Shown piece by piece: positions 1-7,505 of a stretch of DNA of 29,857 nt. Within the stretch, counting starts at the first letter, position 1, and each line of letters begins with the position of its first letter. Origin of the DNA: an archaeon (lineage in GTDB: Archaea > Thermoproteota > Nitrososphaeria > Nitrososphaerales > JACAEJ01); assembly GCA_024256265.1 (NCBI GenBank), contig JACGUK010000014.1, forward strand, positions 1 to 29,857, read 5' to 3'. A program made the translations under genes and the position numbers. The notes under the pieces were generated by a model that was not told where the DNA came from, searched no databases, and saw only the letters and a program-made list of their open reading frames with translations.

Positions 1-1
1 C

Positions 2-586
2 TTGAGCCCTATATCACGAGTCATCTTAAGCGAGTTGAGAGAAACAGGAGCAAAAGTGAGAGAGGAGTTTAGAGGGCTTGAGCATGGATTGGCATGGTTG
101 AGGGATGAGATTGCAGATTTATTGGTGGCATGCACACCGAAGAGTGAAAGAGTCTTATATGAATCAAAAATTCCTCTCAAAATCAAAAAAATCGGAAGCT
201 TCACAATGGATATAGTCTGGGCTTTTTATGGAGAAGGGATTAGTCCAGGTTCAACCTTCGTATTGCCTCGTATTGGTTCAGGCTTAAGGGGTTACGCTGA
301 AAACAAAATCAAGAATATGGTAAAGGATTTCAATTTGATTGAGACATGGTCATACGATGCTGCAATAGATTTGATTTCAAACCGAAGAACTACAATTGCA
401 CTCTTACCTTTATGCATTGCAGTAAAGCACGACTTTAATTTCATAGATGCGTTTTCTGCAAAGGTAAGCTATTTTATCCTTAAGGATTTTCTTTTAACTA
501 AGGTAGGTAAAAAACTATCAAAAATAATGAAAAGCAAAGAAACAATTCAAACCTTGAGCTCTATGCTAGGAATATCTACAGAATAA
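2..586 (+). CDS. Unknown protein, 5' end cut by window edge
   Basis: The reading frame is open from the first bases of the window to a TAA at 584-586. The apparent TTG start at base 2 is only the first possible start inside the window, so the true start may lie upstream. At least 194 residues are visible. I do not recognise the family. The visible protein is soluble-looking and mixed, with a moderately hydrophobic stretch near residues 130-165 (LLPLCIAVKHDFNFIDAF and following) and a lysine-rich C-terminus. No cysteine clusters or nucleotide-binding motifs are visible. It converges on the phosphodiesterase gene, with 24 bases between the stops. Confidence 0.6.
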   Translation: MSPISRVILSELRETGAKVREEFRGLEHGLAWLRDEIADLLVACTPKSERVLYESKIPLKIKKIGSFTMDIVWAFYGEGISPGSTFVLPRIGSGLRGYAENKIKNMVKDFNLIETWSYDAAIDLISNRRTTIALLPLCIAVKHDFNFIDAFSAKVSYFILKDFLLTKVGKKLSKIMKSKETIQTLSSMLGISTE

Positions 587-610
587 ACCCATTACATAAG
601 TTGAAATTGA

Positions 611-1288
611 TCAATTTTTCATTTTTAGTATATCTGGCTTATTCGTAACAATTCCATCGACATCCATTTCAATCAACTGATTCGCTCTATCAAGATCATC
701 TATAGTCCAAGGGTATATCTCTAAATCATGTTTATGGGCTTCTTTAACCATTTCTTTTAAAATATATTTATGTTCAGGAAATAATGAATTTGCATGAGCA
801 TTTAATGCAAGCTCTGCCGATTTGACTGGGTGGCACTTGAAGATAACTCCTGTCTTTATCATTGGGTTAAGCTCTTTTATCCTTCTTAAAATAGGATGGT
901 AAAATGAAGTTATAATAGCTTCTTTTTCGATGCCTTCTTTCTCAATCATCTTAACTACAGAATCTTCGATATTCAGAACTTTTATCTCAATTATCAATAT
1001 CGCCTTATTCCTTACAGTGTTTATCACTTCTTGAAGGGTTGGTATTCTCTCACCCTTACCAGCGTCCAGCTTCTTTAGCTCTTCTAGCATCAAATCCTTG
1101 ACGTATCCTTTGCCATTAGTTGTTCTATCGACACTATCATCATGAATTACTATTATATGGTTATCTTTACTTAATCGAACATCAACTTCGATCATATTAG
1201 CATTAAGCTCCAAAGCTCTTTTTATGGCTCTTAATGTATTCTCTGGCTCATAAGCTGATGCTCCTCTATGGGCAATGACAATACTCAT
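611..1288 (-). CDS. Glycerophosphodiester phosphodiesterase family protein
   Basis: GDPD-family TIM-barrel enzyme that hydrolyses glycerophosphodiesters to glycerol-3-phosphate (or, in archaea, possibly glycerol-1-phosphate) and an alcohol. The hallmark motifs are in order: HRGASAYEPENTL at the N-terminus, MIEVDVRLSKD (metal-binding E and D), VIHDDSVDRTTNGKG (catalytic His), LDAGKGERIPTLQEV, and later IIEIK. The C-terminal PWTIDD and VDGIVTNKPD motifs are also typical. At about 225 residues it is a normal single-domain cytoplasmic form without signal peptide. An ATG at 1286-1288 gives MSIVIAHRG; a TTG two codons earlier (1294) is also possible. A TATA-like CTTAAAATG (forward 1314-1323) lies 25-30 bases upstream, so the transcript would be leaderless or nearly so. 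Confidence 0.9.
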   Translation of the reverse strand: MSIVIAHRGASAYEPENTLRAIKRALELNANMIEVDVRLSKDNHIIVIHDDSVDRTTNGKGYVKDLMLEELKKLDAGKGERIPTLQEVINTVRNKAILIIEIKVLNIEDSVVKMIEKEGIEKEAIITSFYHPILRRIKELNPMIKTGVIFKCHPVKSAELALNAHANSLFPEHKYILKEMVKEAHKHDLEIYPWTIDDLDRANQLIEMDVDGIVTNKPDILKMKN

Positions 1289-1635
1289 GACCAATTACTC
1301 ATTATAAGAGGTAACATTTTAAGATTAAGGTTTGCCCTTAGTTCACTTTGTTTATTATTATTTCTATACCTGATGGCATGAGCGATACAATAACTCTTGT
1401 TTATCCACGCTTAGAGCACCGAATAGAGTTATTATGTGATAAGGTTGGAGAGATTGGCGCCAATGGCATTGAAGTTAAAAATAAGTCACGAATAAGAAGA
1501 TTAAACTCAAGACTAAATACAACATATCGAACCCATTGATCCTTTCTGCAAATGGCTGAAAGACAACCACAACAGAAGAACGTTAACAGGAAGCCACAAA
1601 AACCTTATTTAAATGAAAGTTTTCCAGTATAATGG
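1289..1635. other. Intergenic region between divergent genes
   Basis: This stretch holds the promoter of the leftward phosphodiesterase gene near 1314-1323 and the TATA box of the rightward membrane protein at 1605-1614. Two short frames exist. One of 63 codons starts at TTG 1348; one of 26 codons starts at ATG 1552 and ends at 1632. The second runs through the TATA box of the next gene. Neither has a convincing ribosome-binding site or recognisable sequence, so I do not call them genes. No tRNA or other RNA gene is evident. Confidence 0.5.
1605..1614 (+). promoter_or_regulatory. TATA box for the 1636 gene
   Basis: TTATTTAAAT is centred about 26 bases before the ATG at 1636. This matches an archaeal TATA box driving a leaderless transcript. 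Confidence 0.6.
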
Positions 1636-2136
1636 ATGCTTATGTTAGAAGATCTCCTAAGTGTAGTGTTGATGATTCTCATTATATCTATAGCAAGTGG
1701 GACAACTGTGTTGGCTTATCTTTTCTCAAATTTCTTCAAAGGAAGTCCTTTTGAAAGACCCTGGAAAACATTGTTATCTATCCCTTTTTTCCTTCTTGGA
1801 ATAGGTATCATTGAAGCGTTAGACATCACTATACTTCGCTTACGCTCACTTCTAGCCCTTGCAGCTTTAGTCATGATGCTCTACACTTACTATCAATTTT
1901 ATCAGACTGTAACTTTCGTTCAGCCCTATAAAGGTGTGGTTAGAGCCACGGTCGGAGCAGAGGTTAATAAATCTCAACTAAAAGAAGAGAAGGAGAAAAT
2001 TTTGATCAGAAAAGACATATATGACAAGTTAGTCAGAATGGCTGAACGGAGAGGAATAACCATCAATCAAATGGTATACACAATAATAGTTCCTGAATGG
2101 CTAGAATCGAGAAGATTTGAGCCCGAGAGCTCCTAA
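1636..2136 (+). CDS. Membrane protein with ribbon-helix-helix-like C-terminus
   Basis: A 166-residue protein with three predicted membrane helices (about residues 7-33, 45-65 and 68-93), followed by a soluble tail. After a charged linker (KSQLKEEKEK), residues about 120-152 read ILIRKDIYDKLVRMAERRG and then ITINQMVYTII. This strand-helix-turn-helix pattern resembles a ribbon-helix-helix (MetJ/Arc-type) DNA-binding fold. The combination suggests a membrane-tethered transcription factor or a membrane protein with a dimerisation module. It lies directly upstream of the cytochrome b/HdrD-like operon, separated by a palindrome, and could sense membrane or redox state for that operon; that is inference. 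I do not recognise a named family. ATG 1639-1641 is not in this frame as a start; ATG 1636 and ATG 1642 are the in-frame options, and the TATA spacing favours 1636. Confidence 0.75.
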   Translation: MLMLEDLLSVVLMILIISIASGTTVLAYLFSNFFKGSPFERPWKTLLSIPFFLLGIGIIEALDITILRLRSLLALAALVMMLYTYYQFYQTVTFVQPYKGVVRATVGAEVNKSQLKEEKEKILIRKDIYDKLVRMAERRGITINQMVYTIIVPEWLESRRFEPESS

Positions 2137-2143
2137 GTCCATT

Positions 2144-2162
2144 TATATTTACAGTAAATATA
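2144..2162. promoter_or_regulatory. 19-bp perfect palindrome, candidate operator
   Basis: TATATTTAC, one A, then GTAAATATA form a perfect inverted repeat. It ends about 25 bases before the TATA box of the cytochrome b/HdrD-like operon and 8 bases after the stop of the membrane RHH-like gene. The position suits a regulator binding just upstream of the basal promoter. Confidence 0.5.
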
Positions 2163-2186
2163 CGTGATCATAATATAAACACTACG

Positions 2187-2194
2187 TATATATT
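2187..2194 (+). promoter_or_regulatory. TATA box for the cytochrome b/HdrD-like operon
   Basis: GTATATAT sits about 27 bases before the run GGGGTGA at 2217. The transcript would therefore start close to that ribosome-binding site. Confidence 0.45.
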
Positions 2195-2226
2195 TGGGAC
2201 CTTCCCTCTTTATGTGGGGTGAGAAA

Positions 2227-2517
2227 ATGGTAAAAGAAGGTTGGATAGCCCTCGGCTATGCGGTTATGTTCTATGTATCGCTAGCCTTAGCCATTGCTGG
2301 TGCCATCATGTTCTTCACCGGGTTCCCAATCGTTTCACTCCTCTGGATATACGGGGGATGCCTTGCTGCATTCTCTGCCCTTATAGCTACTGATCTTGCA
2401 TACACGTTCCATAAGAAGAGGAGCGCTTTAGTGGAAGTAGAGGTACCAACACTAGTCCCAGAAGAGAAGGCCGTAGCTCCAGTGGCGAGGGCTAAGCCTG
2501 TAGAGGAGGAAGAATAG
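2227..2517 (+). CDS. Small two-helix membrane protein of the HdrD-like operon
   Basis: A 96-97 residue protein with two membrane helices (about residues 8-30 and 36-55) and a charged, proline- and glutamate-rich cytoplasmic tail ending in EEE. I chose ATG 2227 because GGGGTGAG lies four bases before it and the estimated transcription start is near 2217; in-frame TTG 2194 and ATG 2212 fall before or at the transcript start. It is the first gene of the operon with a cytochrome b and an HdrD/DsrK-like protein, so it is probably an accessory or assembly subunit of that membrane complex. The family is not recognised. Confidence 0.7.
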   Translation: MVKEGWIALGYAVMFYVSLALAIAGAIMFFTGFPIVSLLWIYGGCLAAFSALIATDLAYTFHKKRSALVEVEVPTLVPEEKAVAPVARAKPVEEEE

Positions 2518-2535
2518 AGGAGGTAAAAGGTAGCT

Positions 2536-3255
2536 TTGAGCGAGCTCCTTTGGCTCACGCTTGCAATAACAGTCTTACCAGTGATTACCTTAACAGTATT
2601 CATATTCGGATTCGCAGTCAGGTTTGCGAAGTGGTTTATGGAATGGAAAGTAGCACCAGTGATGGGCAAGCCAACGACGGTAAGGGGTAGTCGGTTACGA
2701 AGTGTAGTGGAAAATTGGACTCTCAACCTCTTACCTCCTAGAGATTTAGCTGCGAGGACAGACTTACCGTTCTATATGGTAGGAGTGACTATGCATCTAT
2801 CCTTCATCCTTCTTCTCTTTACGATGGCCCATCAGCTTGTCTTTTTGAACTACATCGGTTCAGTTATCCCTATTTCAGGATATACTTCTGTCTTTATTCC
2901 AAAGCCAATCTCACATATAATCTCAATAATCTTTATCTGTTCTCTTTCTATTATGATAACTCGCCGAGTATTTCAATACCTAACCAAGAGACATTTAAGG
3001 GCTATTTCCAGTATAGGAGACTTCATCGCAGCTCCGTTGCTATGGATTATAGGTCTCACTGGTTTTCTTGCTGCTATCTCACCAAATTTATGGCCTAATC
3101 CTGCTGATATGATTAATATGATAATCATTACGGTGCATCTGGTAACTGTTCAGCTCTTCATCATGTATATTCCTTTTAGTAAATTCATCCATGGAGCAAC
3201 TGCCCTAATCGTGAGGACATTATTTGGTATAAGGCGTGGTAGATATGGGGTGTGA
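2536..3255 (+). CDS. Cytochrome b subunit, NarI/DsrM/HdrE type
   Basis: An integral membrane protein of 239 residues with about five helices. Likely heme-ligand histidines are H87 and H99 in the second helix and H201 and H219 in the last; the 18-residue gap of the last pair equals that of the NarI ligands H187/H205. It would carry two b hemes and exchange electrons with quinone, passing them to the iron-sulfur protein encoded next. The start is TTG at 2536, with AGGAGGT at about 2518-2525. The stop is followed three bases later by the HdrD-like gene, so the two are co-translated. Whether it is closer to HdrE, DsrM/HmeC or NarI cannot be settled by eye. Confidence 0.8.
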   Translation: MSELLWLTLAITVLPVITLTVFIFGFAVRFAKWFMEWKVAPVMGKPTTVRGSRLRSVVENWTLNLLPPRDLAARTDLPFYMVGVTMHLSFILLLFTMAHQLVFLNYIGSVIPISGYTSVFIPKPISHIISIIFICSLSIMITRRVFQYLTKRHLRAISSIGDFIAAPLLWIIGLTGFLAAISPNLWPNPADMINMIIITVHLVTVQLFIMYIPFSKFIHGATALIVRTLFGIRRGRYGV

Positions 3256-3258
3256 GCT

Positions 3259-4479
3259 GTGAAGAGCGAGAGAGTAACCGTTTCAATCGATGAGCTTACC
3301 GCTACTCAAGTAATTGAGCTAGAGACTTGTGTGAGATGTGGAGCATGCGCTAATTCATGCCCAGTTTACTTAGAGGATAAAAATGTGTTAGCCATACCTG
3401 CATTGAAACTCAATGAGTTAAGGTATTTGGTGAATAAGGAGCGTAGCATCTTATCTATAATCTTTCGACCTAGACCAGTGAAGGCGGAGAGGCTGGAAGA
3501 AATTTCGAAGCAGTCATATCGTTGCACTCTTTGTGGCAGGTGCATGACAGGCTGTGTCTTCGGCATTCAAAATCGAGAACTTAGGGAAGTATTGCGCTCT
3601 ATTTTGTACAGGTCAGGTTATCTACCTACACCTCTAAAGAAGATCGCTACCTCCTTAAGTGAGAAGATGAACCCTTTCGAAGCAAATGCAGAGAAAAGGC
3701 TCAGATGGATCGAGCAAACAGGGCTTAAAGAGGTGCCGATAAAAGAAAGAGCAGACACTGTATTCTTCGTTGGCTGTAGCTCAGCTTTCTTAGAGTTAAA
3801 TCAAAGGATTGCGTTTGCAACAGCATCGATATTGAATCATGTAAAGGAGAATTGGACGCTATTAGGCGATGAATGGTGTTGTGGCAATCCATGGATAGCA
3901 ATTGGTGATCAAAGAAAAGCACAAGAGTTTGCTCGTCACAACACTTATCTCATAGAATCTATGGGGGCAAAGAGAGTCATAACCAGTTGCGCAGCCTGTT
4001 ATAAAATGCTAAAGTGGAAATATCCTCAGATCATTAGGCACCAACCTAGATTCGAAGTGCTTCATTTTACAGAATTTTTAAGTCGATGCATTAGAGATGG
4101 ACAGATACAATTTAGTGAAAAAGTTAGAGGAAGAGTGACGTACCATGATCCTTGTGAACTCTCTAGGCTAGGCGGTGTGGTGGAAGAGCCTCGATATGTG
4201 CTTAAACGCTTAACAGACAAATTCTTAGAAATGCCTGAGAATCGTATGGATACCTACTGTTGTGGTGGAGGAGGCTTCCTTAAAGAGATAGACGACGAGT
4301 TAAGGCTCAAGATCGGGACCACTAGAATAAAGCATGCAGAAAAGACTCAAGCAGAGATACTTACATCTGCCTGCCCAACTTGTAAAATAACCTTAATAGA
4401 TGCTGCAAAAGAGGCAAGAAGCGATGTAAAGATACTCGACTTAGCCGAGTTGGTAGCTGAGCAGATGAGGATAATATGA
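3259..4479 (+). CDS. HdrD/DsrK-type iron-sulfur protein with two CCG domains
   Basis: A 406-residue cytoplasmic electron-transfer subunit. The N-terminal half has two [4Fe-4S] clusters: C24-C27-C30-C34 (CVRCGACANSCP) and C89-C92-C95-C99 (CTLCGRCMTGC). The C-terminal half has two CCG (DUF224) domains, both with all their cysteines: C173, C207-C208, C244 and C247 in the first; C299, C334-C335, C372 and C375 in the second. In HdrD and DsrK/HmeD such domains hold a noncubane [4Fe-4S] cluster that reduces a disulfide. Together with the preceding cytochrome b this forms a DsrMK/HdrED-like pair linking quinol to a cytoplasmic disulfide or sulfur compound. GTG 3259 is preceded by GGGGTG. GlpC- or LldE-like proteins are alternatives, but the cytochrome partner favours Hdr/Dsr. 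Confidence 0.85.
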   Translation: MKSERVTVSIDELTATQVIELETCVRCGACANSCPVYLEDKNVLAIPALKLNELRYLVNKERSILSIIFRPRPVKAERLEEISKQSYRCTLCGRCMTGCVFGIQNRELREVLRSILYRSGYLPTPLKKIATSLSEKMNPFEANAEKRLRWIEQTGLKEVPIKERADTVFFVGCSSAFLELNQRIAFATASILNHVKENWTLLGDEWCCGNPWIAIGDQRKAQEFARHNTYLIESMGAKRVITSCAACYKMLKWKYPQIIRHQPRFEVLHFTEFLSRCIRDGQIQFSEKVRGRVTYHDPCELSRLGGVVEEPRYVLKRLTDKFLEMPENRMDTYCCGGGGFLKEIDDELRLKIGTTRIKHAEKTQAEILTSACPTCKITLIDAAKEARSDVKILDLAELVAEQMRII

Positions 4480-5321
4480 TGGAAATTTCAGCATACTGGC
4501 AACTTACAAAGCCTAGAATTACTTTTGCTATCCTTTCCCTCTACCTCTTATCTGTATTTACGAGCACATCAGGAAACTTAGCTAACTTTGGGAGAAGTCT
4601 ATTAGGTGCTGTAGCGGTCTTTATATCAGCGGCTAGCTCGAACGCCCTCAATTGTTATATAGATCAGGACATAGACCGAATAATGGCTAGAACTAAGCGG
4701 AGACCTATCCCTTCTGGAAAGATAAAGGCAAAAGATGCCTTCACATTCGGCATGCTTTCAATGCTTGTCTCAGTCATAATAACTTATTTTTTAGGCTATC
4801 CTGCTGTCTTTCTCCTTTTTTTAGGCTTATTTAGTTACATCATACTCTATACGCTACTTCTGAAAAGGAGAAGCTTTCTAAATGTTTTCGCTACAGCCCC
4901 AGCCGTTGCTACTCCTGTATGGTTCGGTTGGGTGATTGGCAGAGGTACACTAGATTTTCAAGGTTTTTTAATGGGCTTCCTTGTTGTGCTTTGGGGACCG
5001 CTTCACCTCTGGAGCTTAGCTACAGCTTTTGTCAAGGACTATGAAAAAGTTAATGTTCCAATGATGCCTTCGATTGTTGGACGGCAGAAAGCTTGCTGGT
5101 ATACTTTGGTTTTATCGATCATCCTCAGCTTCGCCTCAATTCTAATTTTCTTCTTAGGATATTATGGATTGGTTTATTTGATTGGCGTAACCATCCTTGA
5201 TGTCATGCTTATCTTCCTAAACATTAGAGTTATTCTTCATCCTACCAGCAGAAGAAGCTGGATTCTCTATAAATTCTCAGCCCCTTACATAGTGGGGCTA
5301 TTCTTCATGACTATCTTTTGA
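4476..5321 (+). CDS. ctaB: Heme O synthase (protoheme IX farnesyltransferase)
   Basis: A UbiA-family prenyltransferase of 281 residues with about eight to nine membrane helices. The prenyl-diphosphate-binding motif is clear: NALNCYIDQDIDRIMARTKR followed by RPIPSG, with the NxxxD/DxxxD acidic residues. The second conserved loop LATAFVKDYEKVNVPMMPS matches the CtaB/CyoE form, whose usual sequence contains KDDY and PMLPVV. It would attach a farnesyl group to protoheme IX to make heme O. ATG 4476 overlaps the HdrD-like stop by four bases, so translation is coupled. No terminal oxidase is encoded in this window, so the heme O user is either elsewhere or in the adjacent cytochrome b complex. Confidence 0.88.
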   Translation: MMEISAYWQLTKPRITFAILSLYLLSVFTSTSGNLANFGRSLLGAVAVFISAASSNALNCYIDQDIDRIMARTKRRPIPSGKIKAKDAFTFGMLSMLVSVIITYFLGYPAVFLLFLGLFSYIILYTLLLKRRSFLNVFATAPAVATPVWFGWVIGRGTLDFQGFLMGFLVVLWGPLHLWSLATAFVKDYEKVNVPMMPSIVGRQKACWYTLVLSIILSFASILIFFLGYYGLVYLIGVTILDVMLIFLNIRVILHPTSRRSWILYKFSAPYIVGLFFMTIF

Positions 5322-5522
5322 TTGAATGCCTCGTACGAAATTAAGCTTTGCTCTAAAGGCTAGCTGTATCAGATGATTATCGGCTTACATTGTGAGTTTA
5401 ATCTGGACGATTAAAAGATTGTTATTCAAATTCATTGCTACATGAGTTAAAATTAGGCTTGGCATCAATCAAAATGTTTACTGAAGAATCACTTTAATGA
5501 TATTTCCTTAAAATTATAAGCA

Positions 5523-5530
5523 TTTATATA
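5523..5530 (+). promoter_or_regulatory. TATA box for the AbrB-PhoU gene
   Basis: TTTATATA is centred 28 bases before ATG 5555, which implies a leaderless transcript. Confidence 0.6.
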
Positions 5531-5554
5531 CTGATAAATATTATAAGATATTAT

Positions 5555-6604
5555 ATGGAAGGTCGAAAAGTTCAACGAGTTGGCACTTCATCACTAGCTG
5601 TCTCATTGCCCATCGATTGGGCGAAGAAAGCCGGTATTAAACCTGGAGATTTGATTCTATTTACGCAAGAAAAGGATGGGTCTTTAAAGCTAGTGCCAAG
5701 TGCTTTAGCTAAGCAAGAATCAGAGGTTAAAGAAGCAGTCGTGAACTCAAACTTATGTGATGAGTATGGAATGCTGGAGAGAATCATAGTGGGGAACTAT
5801 ATCCTTGGTCATGATGTAATAAGGATCGTCTCCTCTATAAGAATGCAGGGTGCACATGTTGAAGAGGTTCGTAGAATCTTACGTAAACTTATAGGATTAG
5901 GCATAATCGAAGAAACTCCAAATCAAATCGTTCTTCAATGCTCAGTAGATCCCGCTAAATTCCCGATATATAAAGTAATGGGAAGGCTATACATCATATC
6001 TTCACTGATGCATGAGGAAGCTGTTAAGGCGCTTATAGATAGTAATTTTGAGCTGGCGAAAGAAGCCATAAGCCGAGAGGATGACGCAGATATGATGTAC
6101 TATCTTACTCTTAGACTACTTTACTCTGCACAACAAGACAAGGCTATAGCTGAGAAAATAGGCTTAGTAGAGCCACTGCACGCCTTAAGCAATAGAGCGA
6201 TCGCGTTGCTCCTAGAGAGGATTGGTGACTGGGCGGAGAATATCGCGAAGAATGTGCTTAGTATTAAAGACTGCAGAAGTGAAATTAATGAGTCGATAGT
6301 CAATGGACTATCCCAATTAAGCAAGTTAGCCTCTAGCATATGTTACAAAGCCATGCAAAGCATCTCCAAAAACGATATAAAACTTGCCAATAGTGCTATA
6401 GGAGAGTATAAGAAAATTATTGAATCTGAGGAAGAAAGGTTGACAAAAGAAATTCTTGAACAGGTATCTAACATATATGTAGTAGCACATTTAAGGGCAG
6501 TCTTATATAGCATAAGAAGGATAGCAGAGTTAGGTGCAGAAATAGCTCAAATGGCTATTAATAGAGGTCTTGAAAAATCGAGCAAAATCTGTGAAGTATA
6601 CTGA
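5555..6604 (+). CDS. Phosphate uptake regulator, AbrB-PhoU fusion
   Basis: A 349-residue archaeal PhoU-type regulator. Residues 1-50 form a SpoVT/AbrB swapped-hairpin DNA-binding domain (KVQRVGTSSLAVSLPIDW, AGIKPGDLI). The remainder, about residues 110-345, is alpha-helical with PhoU-like three-helix repeats containing acidic E/D-rich metal-binding turns (for example SREDDADMMYYL and ERIGDWAENIAKN, the typical PhoU E-xx-D-xxx-N motif). Such proteins sense phosphate state and regulate phosphate transport. No pst transport genes are adjacent, so it probably acts in trans. It is monocistronic, with a TATA box at 5523-5530 and no leader. Confidence 0.85.
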   Translation: MEGRKVQRVGTSSLAVSLPIDWAKKAGIKPGDLILFTQEKDGSLKLVPSALAKQESEVKEAVVNSNLCDEYGMLERIIVGNYILGHDVIRIVSSIRMQGAHVEEVRRILRKLIGLGIIEETPNQIVLQCSVDPAKFPIYKVMGRLYIISSLMHEEAVKALIDSNFELAKEAISREDDADMMYYLTLRLLYSAQQDKAIAEKIGLVEPLHALSNRAIALLLERIGDWAENIAKNVLSIKDCRSEINESIVNGLSQLSKLASSICYKAMQSISKNDIKLANSAIGEYKKIIESEEERLTKEILEQVSNIYVVAHLRAVLYSIRRIAELGAEIAQMAINRGLEKSSKICEVY

Positions 6605-6708
6605 TTCCATTGCAATTTGTATAGCATGTACCCAACTTAACAATTTTTCAACTAAGAATTTGTTGAAATGCACATAGATGTATATAGAATAATTTTTCTT
6701 GAAGGCAT

Positions 6709-6718
6709 ATATTTATAA
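6709..6718 (+). promoter_or_regulatory. TATA box for the double-psi barrel gene
   Basis: ATATTTATAA is centred about 27 bases before 6740. Transcription would begin near 6740, leaving about 27 bases of leader to ATG 6767. Confidence 0.55.
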
Positions 6719-6766
6719 ACCTACGCCGATATTAACTTTATGTGTATTCTCGGTGAGATGATAAAA

Positions 6767-7216
6767 ATGGGTGGAAGGGCACAGTTAATCGTTGCTGAGC
6801 CAGTAAAGGGAGACGCTGGCATTGTAAGGATTGATAAGGCCACTATGACTTATATTGGTGTAAAGCAAGGGGATGAGATCGATATTGTTGGGGAAATATT
6901 TAGTGCAGCTCAGGTTAGAGCTAAGGTCGAGAAGGTCGCCTCAAAAGACGAAGGGAGAGGTATCATAAGGATAGCAAGAGATAAGATGGAAGAGGGAAAC
7001 TTTAAGGTTGGAATGAAAGTTATCGTGTACAAGTCATGGCTAGAAACCTTAAAACTCGCAATATCTATTAAAACCTCTCGTGAAAGTGAGTGGGTACCAG
7101 TTGAGGCCCCAGAACTGGTAATCGAAGATTCAACTGTGCTGGCTAGGGTCTCAAAGAAAAGCGAAAAAGGATTTAAAGCCAAAAACCAAGATGGACCAAA
7201 CTTAGAGCGCCTTTAA
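6767..7216 (+). CDS. Stand-alone CDC48-N-like double-psi beta-barrel protein
   Basis: From ATG 6767 the protein has 149 residues. The start AQLIVAEPVKGDAGIVRID resembles the N-terminal substrate-binding domain of CDC48/VAT AAA ATPases (double-psi beta-barrel). An internal repeat is visible: GDAGIVRIDKATMTYIGVKQ followed by GDEIDIVG, and later DEGRGIIRIARDKMEEGNFK followed by VGMKVIVYK. This is the two-fold pattern of the fold. No AAA ATPase domain follows; the C-terminal 50 residues are charged and lack a known motif. GGTGAG at 6752-6757 favours ATG 6767, although an in-frame ATG at 6740 lies at the expected leaderless start. Function is unknown; adaptor or nucleic-acid/protein-binding roles are possible. 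Confidence 0.7.
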   Translation: MGGRAQLIVAEPVKGDAGIVRIDKATMTYIGVKQGDEIDIVGEIFSAAQVRAKVEKVASKDEGRGIIRIARDKMEEGNFKVGMKVIVYKSWLETLKLAISIKTSRESEWVPVEAPELVIEDSTVLARVSKKSEKGFKAKNQDGPNLERL

Positions 7217-7250
7217 AATGTGGTTTTACTGAATAGGGATATACGCTTAG

Positions 7251-7505
7251 ATAGATATTAACAAGGAAGATATCGAAGATTATAACAAATACATAAGAGA
7301 TAAAGATATTAAAGACTCTACAAGATGGCATTATCTCGCAAATATACAGACCTTTATGAGAAAAATATTAGGTTCAAAGAGATGGGAAAAGCCGTTATGT
7401 TTTAAAGGTTTCGGCCTTCCATCGAATAAGAAAGTTCTTCTAATCGGTTCTATGAATAAGGCTTTTATTGTTATTCTTTATTTAAGAGGTAGATTTGGAA
7501 ATTAA
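7251..7505 (+). pseudogene. Fragment resembling the N-terminal domain of a tyrosine recombinase
   Basis: A frame open from 7251 (after a TAG at 7248) to a TAA at 7503-7505 has no start codon before its internal ATG. It reads NKEDIEDYNKYIRDKDIKDS, then TRWHYLANIQTFMRKIL. This resembles the SAM-like core-binding domain of archaeal XerA/phage integrases, which has the pattern D-I-x-x-Y-x-x-x-L then S-x-x-T-x-x-x-Y-x-x-x-L-x-x-F. No catalytic domain follows: the frame ends within about 40 codons and the R-H-R-Y motifs are absent. It is best read as a decayed integrase remnant at the left edge of the accessory region. Similarity is judged by eye. Confidence 0.4.

Noticed and set aside
1348..1539. 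A 63-codon frame starting at TTG
   Set aside because: There is no ribosome-binding site, no recognisable family, and the frame has a basic low-complexity tail; probably chance.
1552..1632. A 26-codon frame starting at ATG
   Set aside because: It runs through the TATA box of the 1636 gene, so it is unlikely to be translated.
2271..2726. A 151-codon reverse frame opposite the HdrD-like operon start
   Set aside because: It is a shadow of two well-supported membrane protein genes and has low-complexity serine/threonine-rich content.
5322..5554. Search for a tRNA or small RNA between ctaB and the AbrB-PhoU gene
   Set aside because: There is no T-arm motif, C/D box pair or stable stem; only the TATA box at 5523-5530 is supported.
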